A stretch of DNA of 64,000 bases, taken from assembly GCF_900116495.1 (NCBI RefSeq), contig NZ_FPAY01000004.1, positions 124,001 to 188,000 on the forward strand, written 5' to 3'. Of the stretch, positions 17,766-25,721 are shown piece after piece. Under the pieces are notes generated by a model. The model did not search any database, was not told where the DNA came from, and saw only the letters and a list, made by a program, of their open reading frames with translations. The position numbers and the translations under genes are program-made. Each line of letters starts with the position of its first letter. Within the stretch, counting starts at the first letter, position 1. The stretch comes from Arthrobacter sp. ov118. GTDB taxonomy: Bacteria; Actinomycetota; Actinomycetes; Actinomycetales; Micrococcaceae.

Positions 17766-17998
17766 TGAACGGTGAACCTCTTCCTTTGTCGATGCACCCG
17801 CCTTTATGGCCGGCCACATGGCACAACTATTGGCGGACGCTGAATATTCCGGCCGATGTGGGCGTCATGGAGCGACGCCATCACTCAGGGTACCGGTTTA
17901 CAGGGGCGGCAGCCGATGCACGTCCCCGAATGACAAGGTCCGCTGCTGGACCTTGGCCTGCTGGGCCTTGACCTACTGCACCCTGGCCTATTGAAGGC

Positions 17999-19681
17999 CT
18001 ATTGAACCTTGATTTCGGCGAGCCGGAGGCCGTACCCGTAGCGGGTTTTAGGAGCCGCCAGCTTCGGCAGCGTCTTGATGGAGACGATGACGTACTGCGC
18101 CGTGACCGGCTCGGAAAGCGGCATGGTCAGGTCCGGGGACGTGAAGCTGTTGGTGCCAATCTGTTTCGCCCCATCCAGAGACGGACGGTCGTTGGTGTAC
18201 ACACTAATGCTGCCGCCGGACGCTCCGAGCTGGCTCAGCGTGACGGACGAGACCTTGGACGGGTCCTTGAGCTTGACGGCGAGCGGAACCTCGGAAGCGA
18301 GGCCGCCCCAGTTGTCTGTTGCGAATTCCATGTCCGACCAGAAGCTGGCGCCGTTGCCGTCAAAGGTCTTGACGAGGTCGGAGTCATAGTTTCCGGCGAA
18401 GTCGAAGCTGCCCAGCCGCGTCACTTCGGCGATGGCGGGCGGGCCGGCAGCGGGTTCCTGGCTGGCGGTCGCCGACGGTTGCGCAGATGACTGCTCCGGT
18501 GCGCTGGATGCCGACGAGGACGAGGTTCCCGCGTTCGTCTGGGGGCTGCTCTTGAAGAGGCTGCCCAGACCGGTGACCGCGAAGATGAGGCCTACCACCA
18601 GGATTGCAGCGAGCAGGCCGCCGACGAGCCAGCGCGTCGAACGGGGTTCCCGGCGCGGAGCCTCGTCTTTTTCGTACTCTTCGTACTCGTCGTAATCGCC
18701 CTCGTCGATGGCGGAACGGGCGGATGCAGGGAAGTTACCCGGCGCGCGGTCCGCGGTGTCGAAGCCCGCTCCCGCCAGTCCGGCGCCGGCCGCTCCGGCG
18801 CCTGCCACAGCGCTGCCGTGGTGATCTGCGACGTCGCGCTGGTCGGTGTCGGAATAGTCGTCGTTGGCCCACAAGGAGACCTTAGGTGCCGCGGCGGTTG
18901 CGGGCAGCGAGGTTCCCTGTTCAGCCTCACTGCCTGCGGTGCCCTCCTGGACGGGATGGGGCGCCGTCGGGTGTGCCGCGGTCTCCTGCGGCGCTGTCGT
19001 GGGGGCCTTGGCAGCACTGGCGGCCTTCCCGCCCACAGCTGCGGCTCCGGCTGCGGCAGCCCCTGCGGCAGCCCCTGCGGCTGCCGCAGGGCCAGCGCCC
19101 TTGGTGCCTCCGTTCGAGGCCCCGTTCGATGACCCATTAGAGGACCCGGTCGAAGGCGCGGATGCCGGCCTGGACGGTACACCGGCGGGCGGTGCCGCCG
19201 GCGAGGCCGGCCGCTGGCCGGCTACCGGCTGGGACTGACCGTAATTGATGTACCCGGCGTCGACTTCCTCGTCGTCGTAAAGTCCGTCGTAGGTTTCTGG
19301 TTCGTGGGAGCGTGGCTGCCCGAAGATCTCGCTGCCCAGTGTGTCCGTGAAGAAGGGTTCGACGTAGGGCGGATTGGAAGACACTACGAGATCCAGCAGG
19401 TCCGCCGCCGAGGTGTGGTTGGTGATCAGGTACGTGGTGGCGTCGCTGACACCAAGGTCAAGGATCTGCACGCTGCCGGGACGCTCGCCCGTGGCAACCT
19501 CCCGGGCGCTCTGGGCCACCTGGTCGGCGTTGTCCGGCCCGGCGACGAGGATGCTCACGGGTCGGTTGAGCACCTGGTCCACGCCGTCCAGCACCAGATC
19601 CTGGTCATGTGAGGCCAGTACAGTGGCCGTGACCTTGTAGCGGCCACCGAGTACTGATCCGACATCGATCGGGTGGGACAC
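17999..19681 (-). CDS. Pseudokinase-like membrane protein with discoidin-like ectodomain, murJ partner
   Basis: A 560-residue protein with three parts. Residues 1 to about 120 resemble the N-lobe of a Ser/Thr kinase: LGGRYKVTATV at the glycine loop, RPVSILVAG where the catalytic lysine is expected but replaced, then YLITNHTSAADLLDLV. No HRD, DFG or C-lobe follows. Then comes a long disordered A/G/S/P-rich and acidic linker, one transmembrane helix (about 351-376), and an outside domain of some 140 residues resembling the galactose-binding/F5-F8 fold (FWSDMEFATDNWGG, ISVYTNDRPSLDG). In M. tuberculosis such modules are fused to MurJ in MviN (Rv3910), where the pseudokinase recruits FhaA. Here it is a separate gene directly downstream of murJ. 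It probably regulates lipid II export; this is inference. Confidence 0.75.
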   Translation of the reverse strand: MSHPIDVGSVLGGRYKVTATVLASHDQDLVLDGVDQVLNRPVSILVAGPDNADQVAQSAREVATGERPGSVQILDLGVSDATTYLITNHTSAADLLDLVVSSNPPYVEPFFTDTLGSEIFGQPRSHEPETYDGLYDDEEVDAGYINYGQSQPVAGQRPASPAAPPAGVPSRPASAPSTGSSNGSSNGASNGGTKGAGPAAAAGAAAGAAAAGAAAVGGKAASAAKAPTTAPQETAAHPTAPHPVQEGTAGSEAEQGTSLPATAAAPKVSLWANDDYSDTDQRDVADHHGSAVAGAGAAGAGLAGAGFDTADRAPGNFPASARSAIDEGDYDEYEEYEKDEAPRREPRSTRWLVGGLLAAILVVGLIFAVTGLGSLFKSSPQTNAGTSSSSASSAPEQSSAQPSATASQEPAAGPPAIAEVTRLGSFDFAGNYDSDLVKTFDGNGASFWSDMEFATDNWGGLASEVPLAVKLKDPSKVSSVTLSQLGASGGSISVYTNDRPSLDGAKQIGTNSFTSPDLTMPLSEPVTAQYVIVSIKTLPKLAAPKTRYGYGLRLAEIKVQ

Positions 19682-19852
19682 GGGCTCCTCCTAGACTGTC
19701 CGGGACCTGCCGACGTGGTCGCTCTGTGAGCGACCGTGTGCCCTCCGGCAAGCCGGTTGGCCGCTGGTCGGCAACTCCCCTTGTTAGTGTTCGATCCTAG
19801 CCGATGCTCTGTCCGCGGCGCGGGAGCGCGGCTGTGTGAAGCAGAGCCGGGA

Positions 19853-21934
19853 TCATTTTTTCTTTTTGCGGCTAAATGCGAAATAGGGGTTGTGGCCGGC
19901 CGGTCCTTGGTAGGTCCGGCGGCCAGGCAGCGGAACGTCGCCCCGGCCCAGGCCGCCTAGTGCGGTGCTGGGAACGTCTTCGGCTGGCAGGTAGCCGCCC
20001 TCGGGTCCGGTGGGCCGGCCGTAAGCGAAGGAGTCCTGTTCGCGTATGTCGGGACCGACCCGGAACGAAGCGGCGTCGAACTCGCCGGAAATGCGCGGGA
20101 TCAGACCGGTATCCACCGAGACGGTGGCCCGTTCCGGCACGTTGCGCACCTGTGCGCCGTCTTCGGCCCGGGACGTGGTGGCCGGTTCCGCGGGGGCGCG
20201 GCGTCGGAGCCGCCCAAGGAGGGGCTGCAGGAGGTCTTGGAGTTCGGTTACCCGGAAAATCTTCAGCAGCAGGAAGTAGACGGCCAGCATGACGGGGCCG
20301 ACGACGACGATCGTCACCAGGGCGGCGATCCGGGTGCTCCAGGCGAAACCGTCCGGGTTGTAGCTGCCCAGCAGCCAGAGGGCCACGGCTCCGGCCAGGG
20401 CGGAACCCAGCGCGGCGTAGCCGATGCGGATGTAAGAGCTGGCGATGCGCGGTCCGTCGAGGTGGCCCAGGAGTCGGCGCAGGAAGAACGCGCTGACGAT
20501 CACGGAGAGGATATTGCCGCCGGTATAGAGAGTGGCGATGCCGAAGATGATCTGATCGAACGGCAGGAACTGGATCGCGAAGGCGGCCACCACGTTGACG
20601 AACGCCAGGACCAGCTGGATGAAGAACGGCGTCCGGGCGTCCTCGTTGGCGTAGAACACCCGCGACATCATGAAGTTGGCGCTCATGAACGGGGTGCTGA
20701 GGGCCAGAATGGTCAGGGTTTGGGCGAGCATGACGCCGTCCTGGCGCACGTCGCCCGAGAAGAACATGCCCAGCGGTCCGGCAAGGGCGAAGAGGGCCAG
20801 CGCGCCGAAGACGGTGGCCACGGCCATGGTCCGCAGCCCGTGGGAGAGCGCGCGGCGCAGCGCGGCCCGGTCCCCATCCTGTGACGCGCGGGTCATCCGG
20901 TTGAACAGCACCGTGGCCAGGGACAGGGCAATGATGGAGTGCGGCAGCAGATAAAGCTGGCTGGCCACCTCCAGCACGGCGTTGCCCGGCATGGTGCTGG
21001 CCGCCGGGTCCCCCGCCTCCTGCAGACGGAGGCGCTCGGCGCCGGGAATCGTCGCGATGCGCATGACGTAGAGGAAGGCCAGCTGCCCGACGGCGGCGGT
21101 GGCCAGCGTCCAGACGCTCAGCTTGGCGGCGTGGCCCAGACCGACCCCCCGCCAGCCGAAGCGCGGCCGCAGGCCGAGGCGGAGCCGGAACACGGGAATG
21201 AGCAGGACGGCGGTCTGGGTGAGAACGCCGATTGTGGAGAACCCGGCCACGAGGAAGGTCTGGAAGGACCCCCAGTTGTCAATGGTGTGGGGGTTGGCGG
21301 CGTTGGCGCCCATGATGGCGATAAACATGCCCAGCCCGGCGATCGCGACGACGTTGTTGACGATCGGTGCCCACATCGCCGGACCGAAGGCCCCGTGGGC
21401 GTTGAGGACCTGGGTCAGCAGGGCGTACAGGCCGTAGAAGAAGATCTGCGGAAGGCACCAGAACGCGAACGAGACCGCCAACGCCTTCTGCTGTGGCGAG
21501 TATCCCTGGGTGGTCAGCTGAATGACGGTAGGGGCCAGCAGCGTGACCAGCAGGGTGAGAACCAGCAACACCAGGACCGCCAGCGTCAGCAGCCGGCTGA
21601 TGTAGTCCGCTCCCCTGTCCGGAGCCTTGCTGGCCTTAATGATCTGCGGCACGAGGACTGCGTTGAACACCCCGCCTGCCACCAGCAGGAAGATCAGGTT
21701 GGGGAGGTTGTTGGCGTTAATGAAGGTGTCGTTGACGGTGGAGCCCAGGCCCAGTGCGGCTGCCAGCATCCAGGTTTTGGCGAAGCCCAGAAAACGCGAA
21801 ATGAGAGTTCCTGCTGCCATGATGGCGCTGGAGCGGGCTTCTCCGGGCTGGACGGCTTCGGAATCGGGGCCGGAGGGTACGGGGGCGGGTTTGGCTGGTG
21901 ACATCGTCTTCATCGTCTCACCCGGGCGGGGCAT
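19853..21934 (-). CDS. murJ: Lipid II flippase MurJ (MviN family)
   Basis: MurJ moves lipid II across the membrane for peptidoglycan synthesis. The 693-residue protein has about 14 hydrophobic segments and the MviN signatures GTLISRFLGFAKTWMLAAALG and NDTFINANNLPNLIFLLVAGGVFNAVLVPQI near the N-terminus. After the last helix (about residue 565) there is a cytosolic tail of about 130 residues with LRRRAPAEPATTS and a basic end (FSRKKKK). ATG 21934 is used; ATGs at 21913 and 21904 are equally possible. It is upstream of, and cotranscribed with, the pseudokinase-like gene (gap 171 bp). The family is normally about 500-550 residues, so the tail is extra. Confidence 0.93.
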   Translation of the reverse strand: MPRPGETMKTMSPAKPAPVPSGPDSEAVQPGEARSSAIMAAGTLISRFLGFAKTWMLAAALGLGSTVNDTFINANNLPNLIFLLVAGGVFNAVLVPQIIKASKAPDRGADYISRLLTLAVLVLLVLTLLVTLLAPTVIQLTTQGYSPQQKALAVSFAFWCLPQIFFYGLYALLTQVLNAHGAFGPAMWAPIVNNVVAIAGLGMFIAIMGANAANPHTIDNWGSFQTFLVAGFSTIGVLTQTAVLLIPVFRLRLGLRPRFGWRGVGLGHAAKLSVWTLATAAVGQLAFLYVMRIATIPGAERLRLQEAGDPAASTMPGNAVLEVASQLYLLPHSIIALSLATVLFNRMTRASQDGDRAALRRALSHGLRTMAVATVFGALALFALAGPLGMFFSGDVRQDGVMLAQTLTILALSTPFMSANFMMSRVFYANEDARTPFFIQLVLAFVNVVAAFAIQFLPFDQIIFGIATLYTGGNILSVIVSAFFLRRLLGHLDGPRIASSYIRIGYAALGSALAGAVALWLLGSYNPDGFAWSTRIAALVTIVVVGPVMLAVYFLLLKIFRVTELQDLLQPLLGRLRRRAPAEPATTSRAEDGAQVRNVPERATVSVDTGLIPRISGEFDAASFRVGPDIREQDSFAYGRPTGPEGGYLPAEDVPSTALGGLGRGDVPLPGRRTYQGPAGHNPYFAFSRKKKK

Positions 21935-21986
21935 TAGTCGCTATCCGTGGCCGTGACCGGCCGGTCCGGTGAGGCTTCGATACCTT

Positions 21987-22535
21987 CTAGTGCACTTCCG
22001 GGAGGACTTCTTTGGCAAGATCCGCTATCCGGCGCTCATTGGGGAAGGAGAGTTTGCGGGCCAGCTCATGGATGGGAACCCAGGCGACATCCACGGCTTC
22101 CTTGTCCGGATCGTTTTCGATCGTGAGTTCCCCGCCCGTGGCACGCAGGAGGTAATGATGCACCGTCTTATGGACGCGGTGCCCGCTCACGGTGAACCAG
22201 TAGTCGATGCTTCCCAGCGGCGCCAGGATCTTTCCCTCGATCCCGGTTTCCTCGGCGATCTCGCGGACGGCAGCTTCCTCGTTACTTTCCTTGCCTTCCG
22301 GATGCCCCTTCGGCAGGCACCATTCCAGACGCCCGCCGCGATTAAGGCGCGCAATAATCGCCACCCGCAGCTCGGCGTCGGACATGTCCACCACGACGCC
22401 GCCGGCGGAGATTTCCTCCACGGTGGGCAGGGCGGCGTGGCCCGCGTGCTGGGCCGGCGCGACGTTGGCACCTATTGCCGACGGCAACGGTGCGTTTGTC
22501 CTCCTGCCGGGAGCGCTCGGTACGGGATGGGCCAT
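21987..22535 (-). CDS. Nudix hydrolase
   Basis: A 182-residue hydrolase of nucleoside diphosphate-linked substrates. The complete Nudix box runs from GHPEGKE to REIAEETGI (pattern G-x5-E-x7-RE-U-x-EE-x-G-U), preceded by LEWCLPKGH. ATG 22535 (MAHPVPS) is chosen; the frame stays open much further upstream, but only as antisense of pcnA. In Mycobacterium a Nudix gene (Rv3908) also lies between mviN and pcnA, so this neighbourhood is conserved. Substrate is not known from sequence. It is 52 bp upstream of murJ in the same direction and diverges from pcnA. Confidence 0.9.
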   Translation of the reverse strand: MAHPVPSAPGRRTNAPLPSAIGANVAPAQHAGHAALPTVEEISAGGVVVDMSDAELRVAIIARLNRGGRLEWCLPKGHPEGKESNEEAAVREIAEETGIEGKILAPLGSIDYWFTVSGHRVHKTVHHYLLRATGGELTIENDPDKEAVDVAWVPIHELARKLSFPNERRIADLAKEVLPEVH

Positions 22536-22706
22536 GATGACCACTCTAACGACTCTTGCCCGCTGTTGATGACCTAAACATGGCCGGAAAGCAGACGGCG
22601 GGGAAAGTGGGTCTGTGCCGGTTCGTCCGCGATCGTGACGAACCGGCCGGAACCTGGAGGCGTCCGGTGTGGTGCTGGCGCGGATTTCTGACAAGCTTAA
22701 GTAACT

Positions 22707-24185
22707 ATGGCGCACGCACATCACAAGACTGACACCCACACCGTTTCCTTCCAGGTGGACCCGGTGGTTCTGGAGCTTGGGCAGCGCTTCGTCGATGCCG
22801 GCCATGAGCTCTCCCTCGTGGGCGGTCCCGTCCGGGACCTGTTTCTGGGCCGGGTCTCTCCTGACCTGGACTTCACTACCGACGCCACGCCGGACCAGAC
22901 CGTTGCCCTGATCAAGAAATGGGCGGACAACTACTGGGAGATCGGGCGCGCCTTTGGCACTATCGGGATGCGCAAGGGCGGCTTTCAGATCGAAGTCACC
23001 ACCTACCGGGCCGACGCCTACGATCCTGAATCCCGGAAGCCGGTGGTAGCTTTCGGAACCTCGCTCACGGATGACCTGCTGCGGCGGGACTTCACAATCA
23101 ACGCCATGGCGCTGCGGCTGCCCATGATGGAGCTGGTGGATCCTTTTGGCGGCGTACGCGACCTGCACGCCTCCATCCTCAACACGCCGGGGCCGCCGGA
23201 AACGTCGTTCTCCGATGACCCCCTGCGCATGATGCGCGCCGCCAGGTTCGCGGCCCAGCTGGGGGTGTCGCTGCACCCCGAAGTCCGCGAGGCGATGGCC
23301 CGGATGGCGGAACGGATCAGCATCATCTCAGCCGAACGCGTGCGCGATGAACTCGTCAAGCTCATTTGCGCCGCGCATCCACGGGCCGGCGTGGACCTGC
23401 TCGTGGACACGGGGCTCGCGGACCTCGTGCTGCCCGAAGTCTCGGCGCTGCGCCTGGAATCCGATGAGCACCACCGCCACAAGGACGTTTACCAGCACTC
23501 GCTCCAGGTCCTCGAACAGGCCGCCGCCCTGGAAACGCCGGTGGACGGCCCGGTTCCCGGTCCGGATTTTGTGCTGCGCTTCGCGGCGCTGATGCACGAC
23601 GTCGGAAAGCCGGCCACCCGCCGCTTTGAACCGGGCGGCGCCGTAAGCTTCCGTCACCACGACATGGTGGGCGCCAAGCTGACCGCCAAGCGCATGAAGG
23701 CGCTCCGCTTCGACAATGACTCGATCAAGGCCGTGGCCCGGCTGGTCGAGCTGCACATGCGGTTCTACGGGTACGGCGAGGCCGGCTGGAGCGATTCCGC
23801 GGTCCGCCGCTACGTCACGGACGCCGGGCCCCTTCTGGAGCGCCTGCATCGCCTCACCCGCTCGGACGTCACCACCCGGAACCAGCGCAAGGCGGACCGG
23901 CTGTCCTTCGCGTACGACGACCTCGAGGTACGGATTGCGGCGTTGCGGGAACAGGAATCCCTCGACGCCGTCCGCCCTGACCTGGACGGCGGCCAGATCA
24001 TGGCGCTGCTGGGGCTCAAACCCGGTCCCGTCGTCGGACGTGCCTACAAATTCCTGTTGGAGGAACGCATGGAGCACGGTCCGCTTGATCCCCCCGCCGC
24101 CGAATCCCGCCTGCGGGAATGGTGGGCGGCCCAGCCCGAGGCGGCGCCGGCCGGCGTCGAACCTTCCACCACTGAGGAGTCCTAA
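22707..24185 (+). CDS. pcnA: CCA tRNA nucleotidyltransferase
   Basis: Adds or repairs the 3' CCA end of tRNAs. The 492-residue class II enzyme has the head motif LVGGPVRDLFLGR, the metal-binding DLDFTTDA, and RRDFTINAMA; the C-terminal half carries an HD domain with HHRHKDVYQHS and ALMHDVGKPATR, as in actinobacterial PcnA (Rv3907c). ATG 22707 is the start; the first hydrophilic residues (MAHAHHKTDTHT) are not conserved. The 171 bp gap to the divergent Nudix gene serves as promoter region for both. The next gene starts directly after the stop codon. Confidence 0.94.
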   Translation: MAHAHHKTDTHTVSFQVDPVVLELGQRFVDAGHELSLVGGPVRDLFLGRVSPDLDFTTDATPDQTVALIKKWADNYWEIGRAFGTIGMRKGGFQIEVTTYRADAYDPESRKPVVAFGTSLTDDLLRRDFTINAMALRLPMMELVDPFGGVRDLHASILNTPGPPETSFSDDPLRMMRAARFAAQLGVSLHPEVREAMARMAERISIISAERVRDELVKLICAAHPRAGVDLLVDTGLADLVLPEVSALRLESDEHHRHKDVYQHSLQVLEQAAALETPVDGPVPGPDFVLRFAALMHDVGKPATRRFEPGGAVSFRHHDMVGAKLTAKRMKALRFDNDSIKAVARLVELHMRFYGYGEAGWSDSAVRRYVTDAGPLLERLHRLTRSDVTTRNQRKADRLSFAYDDLEVRIAALREQESLDAVRPDLDGGQIMALLGLKPGPVVGRAYKFLLEERMEHGPLDPPAAESRLREWWAAQPEAAPAGVEPSTTEES

Positions 24186-24770
24186 GTGAACACACCTTCC
24201 AACGGCCCCCGCCCGCAACTGTGGATCCTCCGGCACGGTGAAACCGAATGGTCCAAGAGCGGACAGTACACAGGCCTCACGGACATGCCGCTTACGGTGG
24301 AAGGCGAGCAGCAGGCCGTGGAGGCGCGCCGGGTGCTGGAGACCGTCGACTTTGACCTGGTGCTGACCTCACCGCTGCGCCGTGCCCGCCGGACCGCCGA
24401 ACTGGCCGGCTATCCCGACGCGCAGCTGGAGCCGCTGGCGGTCGAATGGGACTACGGCGACTACGAGGGCATCAGCTCAGACCTCATCCGCAAGGACAAC
24501 CCCGAATACCTGATCTGGACGCACGGCGTCCCCAACGGCGAAGCGCTTGACGACGTCGCCGCCCGGGCAGACAAGATCGTGGCCCGGGTGCTGGAATCCG
24601 GCCTGGACAACGTGCTGATCGTCGCCCACGGTCACTTCTCCCGGATCCTAACCGCCCGCTGGCTTGGGCTCGATCCGCACGAGGGCCGGCATTTCGTATT
24701 GGGCACCGCCAAAGTCTGCACCTTGGGATGGGACAAGAAGACGCCGGCTATCGTGCGCTGGGGACTCTAA
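24186..24770 (+). CDS. Histidine phosphatase family protein (phosphoglycerate-mutase fold)
   Basis: A 194-residue protein with the catalytic RHGE motif (WILRHGETEWSKSGQYTGLTD) and the second histidine in LIVAHGHFSRIL. These enzymes remove phosphate from small molecules or proteins through a phosphohistidine intermediate; the substrate is unknown here. It begins with GTG immediately after the pcnA stop codon and is probably translationally coupled to it. The downstream sequence turns sharply AT-rich. Confidence 0.9.
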   Translation: MNTPSNGPRPQLWILRHGETEWSKSGQYTGLTDMPLTVEGEQQAVEARRVLETVDFDLVLTSPLRRARRTAELAGYPDAQLEPLAVEWDYGDYEGISSDLIRKDNPEYLIWTHGVPNGEALDDVAARADKIVARVLESGLDNVLIVAHGHFSRILTARWLGLDPHEGRHFVLGTAKVCTLGWDKKTPAIVRWGL

Positions 24771-24939
24771 ATCGGGTTATTAATACCCAATTTCAAAAAA
24801 CTTTCTCAATTCGATAGGCAACTGCGGTATTCGTAGTGTACTTTTGTTTTTGACCCCAGGGCGATTTGCCGGGGTCACGGCGCGCGTTGCCCGGCCAGTC
24901 TGCCGGGGCTACGGCAGGACTGAAAAGGAGGTTGGGAAA
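24771..24939. promoter_or_regulatory. AT-rich leader before short ORF
   Basis: The first 90 bases are markedly AT-rich for this genome (GTTATTAATACCC, TTTCAAAAAACTTTCTCAA, TTTTGTTTTTGACC), then GC returns with two CCGGGG-type repeats (GATTTGCCGGGG, TCTGCCGGGG). It probably holds the promoter of the 32-codon ORF that follows. No other gene is seen. Confidence 0.4.
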
Positions 24940-25038
24940 ATGATGATTACTTTGACTAGCGGACGGATGCACTCCACCACCGCGATCCCGGCCTCCTTCG
25001 CTGAACCGCGCCCGAATTTCGGACTGACCGTCTCCTAA
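24940..25038 (+). CDS. Very short ORF, 32 residues, strong ribosome site
   Basis: Begins ATGATG and encodes a peptide from MMITLTSGRMHSTTAIP to FGLTVS. A near-perfect Shine-Dalgarno AAAAGGAGGT ends 7 bases before the first ATG, the strongest evidence that it is translated. There is no signal peptide or membrane segment; the peptide has many S/T residues and is followed 10 bp later by a hairpin (25049-25072). It could be a leader peptide controlling downstream genes or a small protein in its own right. I do not recognise it. Confidence 0.45.
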   Translation: MMITLTSGRMHSTTAIPASFAEPRPNFGLTVS

Positions 25039-25048
25039 CCGGCCCGCC

Positions 25049-25072
25049 GTCCCAGGCATAGCTGACTGGGAC
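25049..25072. promoter_or_regulatory. Inverted repeat after the 32-codon ORF
   Basis: Arms GTCCCAG and CTGGGAC with a 10-base loop, flanked by further complementary bases (CGCC and GCCG region). No U-tract follows. It may be a transcript end or an attenuator stem tied to the short ORF. Confidence 0.4.
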
Positions 25073-25464
25073 CGCCGGATACGGGCCTCCCCTCCGGGAA
25101 GCTTCTTGAGCTCAGCCTGAACAGGCGGGACCACGCGGTTGCGCAGCACCCCATAGTTCGGAACCCAGCTTCTTGTTGGGGCATGCCGCACGCCCGCGTC
25201 CCGAGGCCGTTCTCCGCCGAATACCATCCGAGTCGTCGGAATTCCGGCTGAATTCTGGTCCGAATCCCCCACCGCAATTCTGCGTACGGTTATTGTGGCC
25301 GGCTTTTGTATTCGAATCTTTGATACTTATGGCTTTATTTGTCATGCCCAAAAAGGCTTTGCAATTGTTGCGTACTGTCTTTCGATCCGCCGGTCACGGT
25401 AATCCCCGGCCGCATTCCCTGCCCCCGCACGCCTTGCCCACACCCTTGAAAGGAGGTGACAACC
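25073..25464. other. Intergenic stretch between the two short ORFs
   Basis: No gene supported. About 25270-25375 is AT-rich (TTGTGGCCGGCTTTTGTATTC, GATACTTATGGCTTTATTTG in part), a likely promoter area for the ORF at 25465. The overlapping open frames on both strands share no recognisable domain. Confidence 0.4.
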
Positions 25465-25605
25465 ATGATGAAGGAGCTCTACAAGGTCCTGCTCCGCAGC
25501 AGAAAACCTGCTCGCAAGGAGGCGACGCGCTTCAACGGCCAGCTTCTGGACCAGAAACGTGAGGACGTCTTTCTCGCAGTGCACCGGGCCGGCCTCATCC
25601 GCTGA
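25465..25605 (+). CDS. Very short basic protein, 46 residues
   Basis: Also begins ATGATG with a perfect site AAAGGAGGTGAC ending 4 bases upstream. The 46-residue product (MMKELYKVLLRSRKPARKEA, then FNGQLLDQKREDVFLAVHRAGLIR) is rich in K and R and could form two amphipathic helices. Length and charge would fit a small nucleic-acid- or protein-binding factor, but no family is recognised. A perfect 9-bp hairpin lies 15 bases after the stop, consistent with a discrete small transcription unit. Confidence 0.5.
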   Translation: MMKELYKVLLRSRKPARKEATRFNGQLLDQKREDVFLAVHRAGLIR

Positions 25606-25620
25606 CCTCCGGACATCTCC

Positions 25621-25641
25621 CTCGTCCCGTACCGGGACGAG
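25621..25641 (+). terminator. Hairpin after the 46-codon ORF
   Basis: Perfect 9-base arms CTCGTCCCG and CGGGACGAG around TAC. No U-tract follows, so termination is uncertain; it may stabilise the small transcript's 3' end. Confidence 0.45.
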
Positions 25642-25721
25642 ATCACTGACCGGCAGGACGGCCTGCAGCGAAGGAGGACTCGGAACGGTGAGGGTCAACA
25701 GCCCCCGGTAAGCTCGAGGTC

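Noticed and set aside
22536..23276. Extension of the Nudix reading frame to 429 residues
   Set aside because: The extra part is antisense to pcnA with no similarity to Nudix proteins; the true start is ATG 22535.
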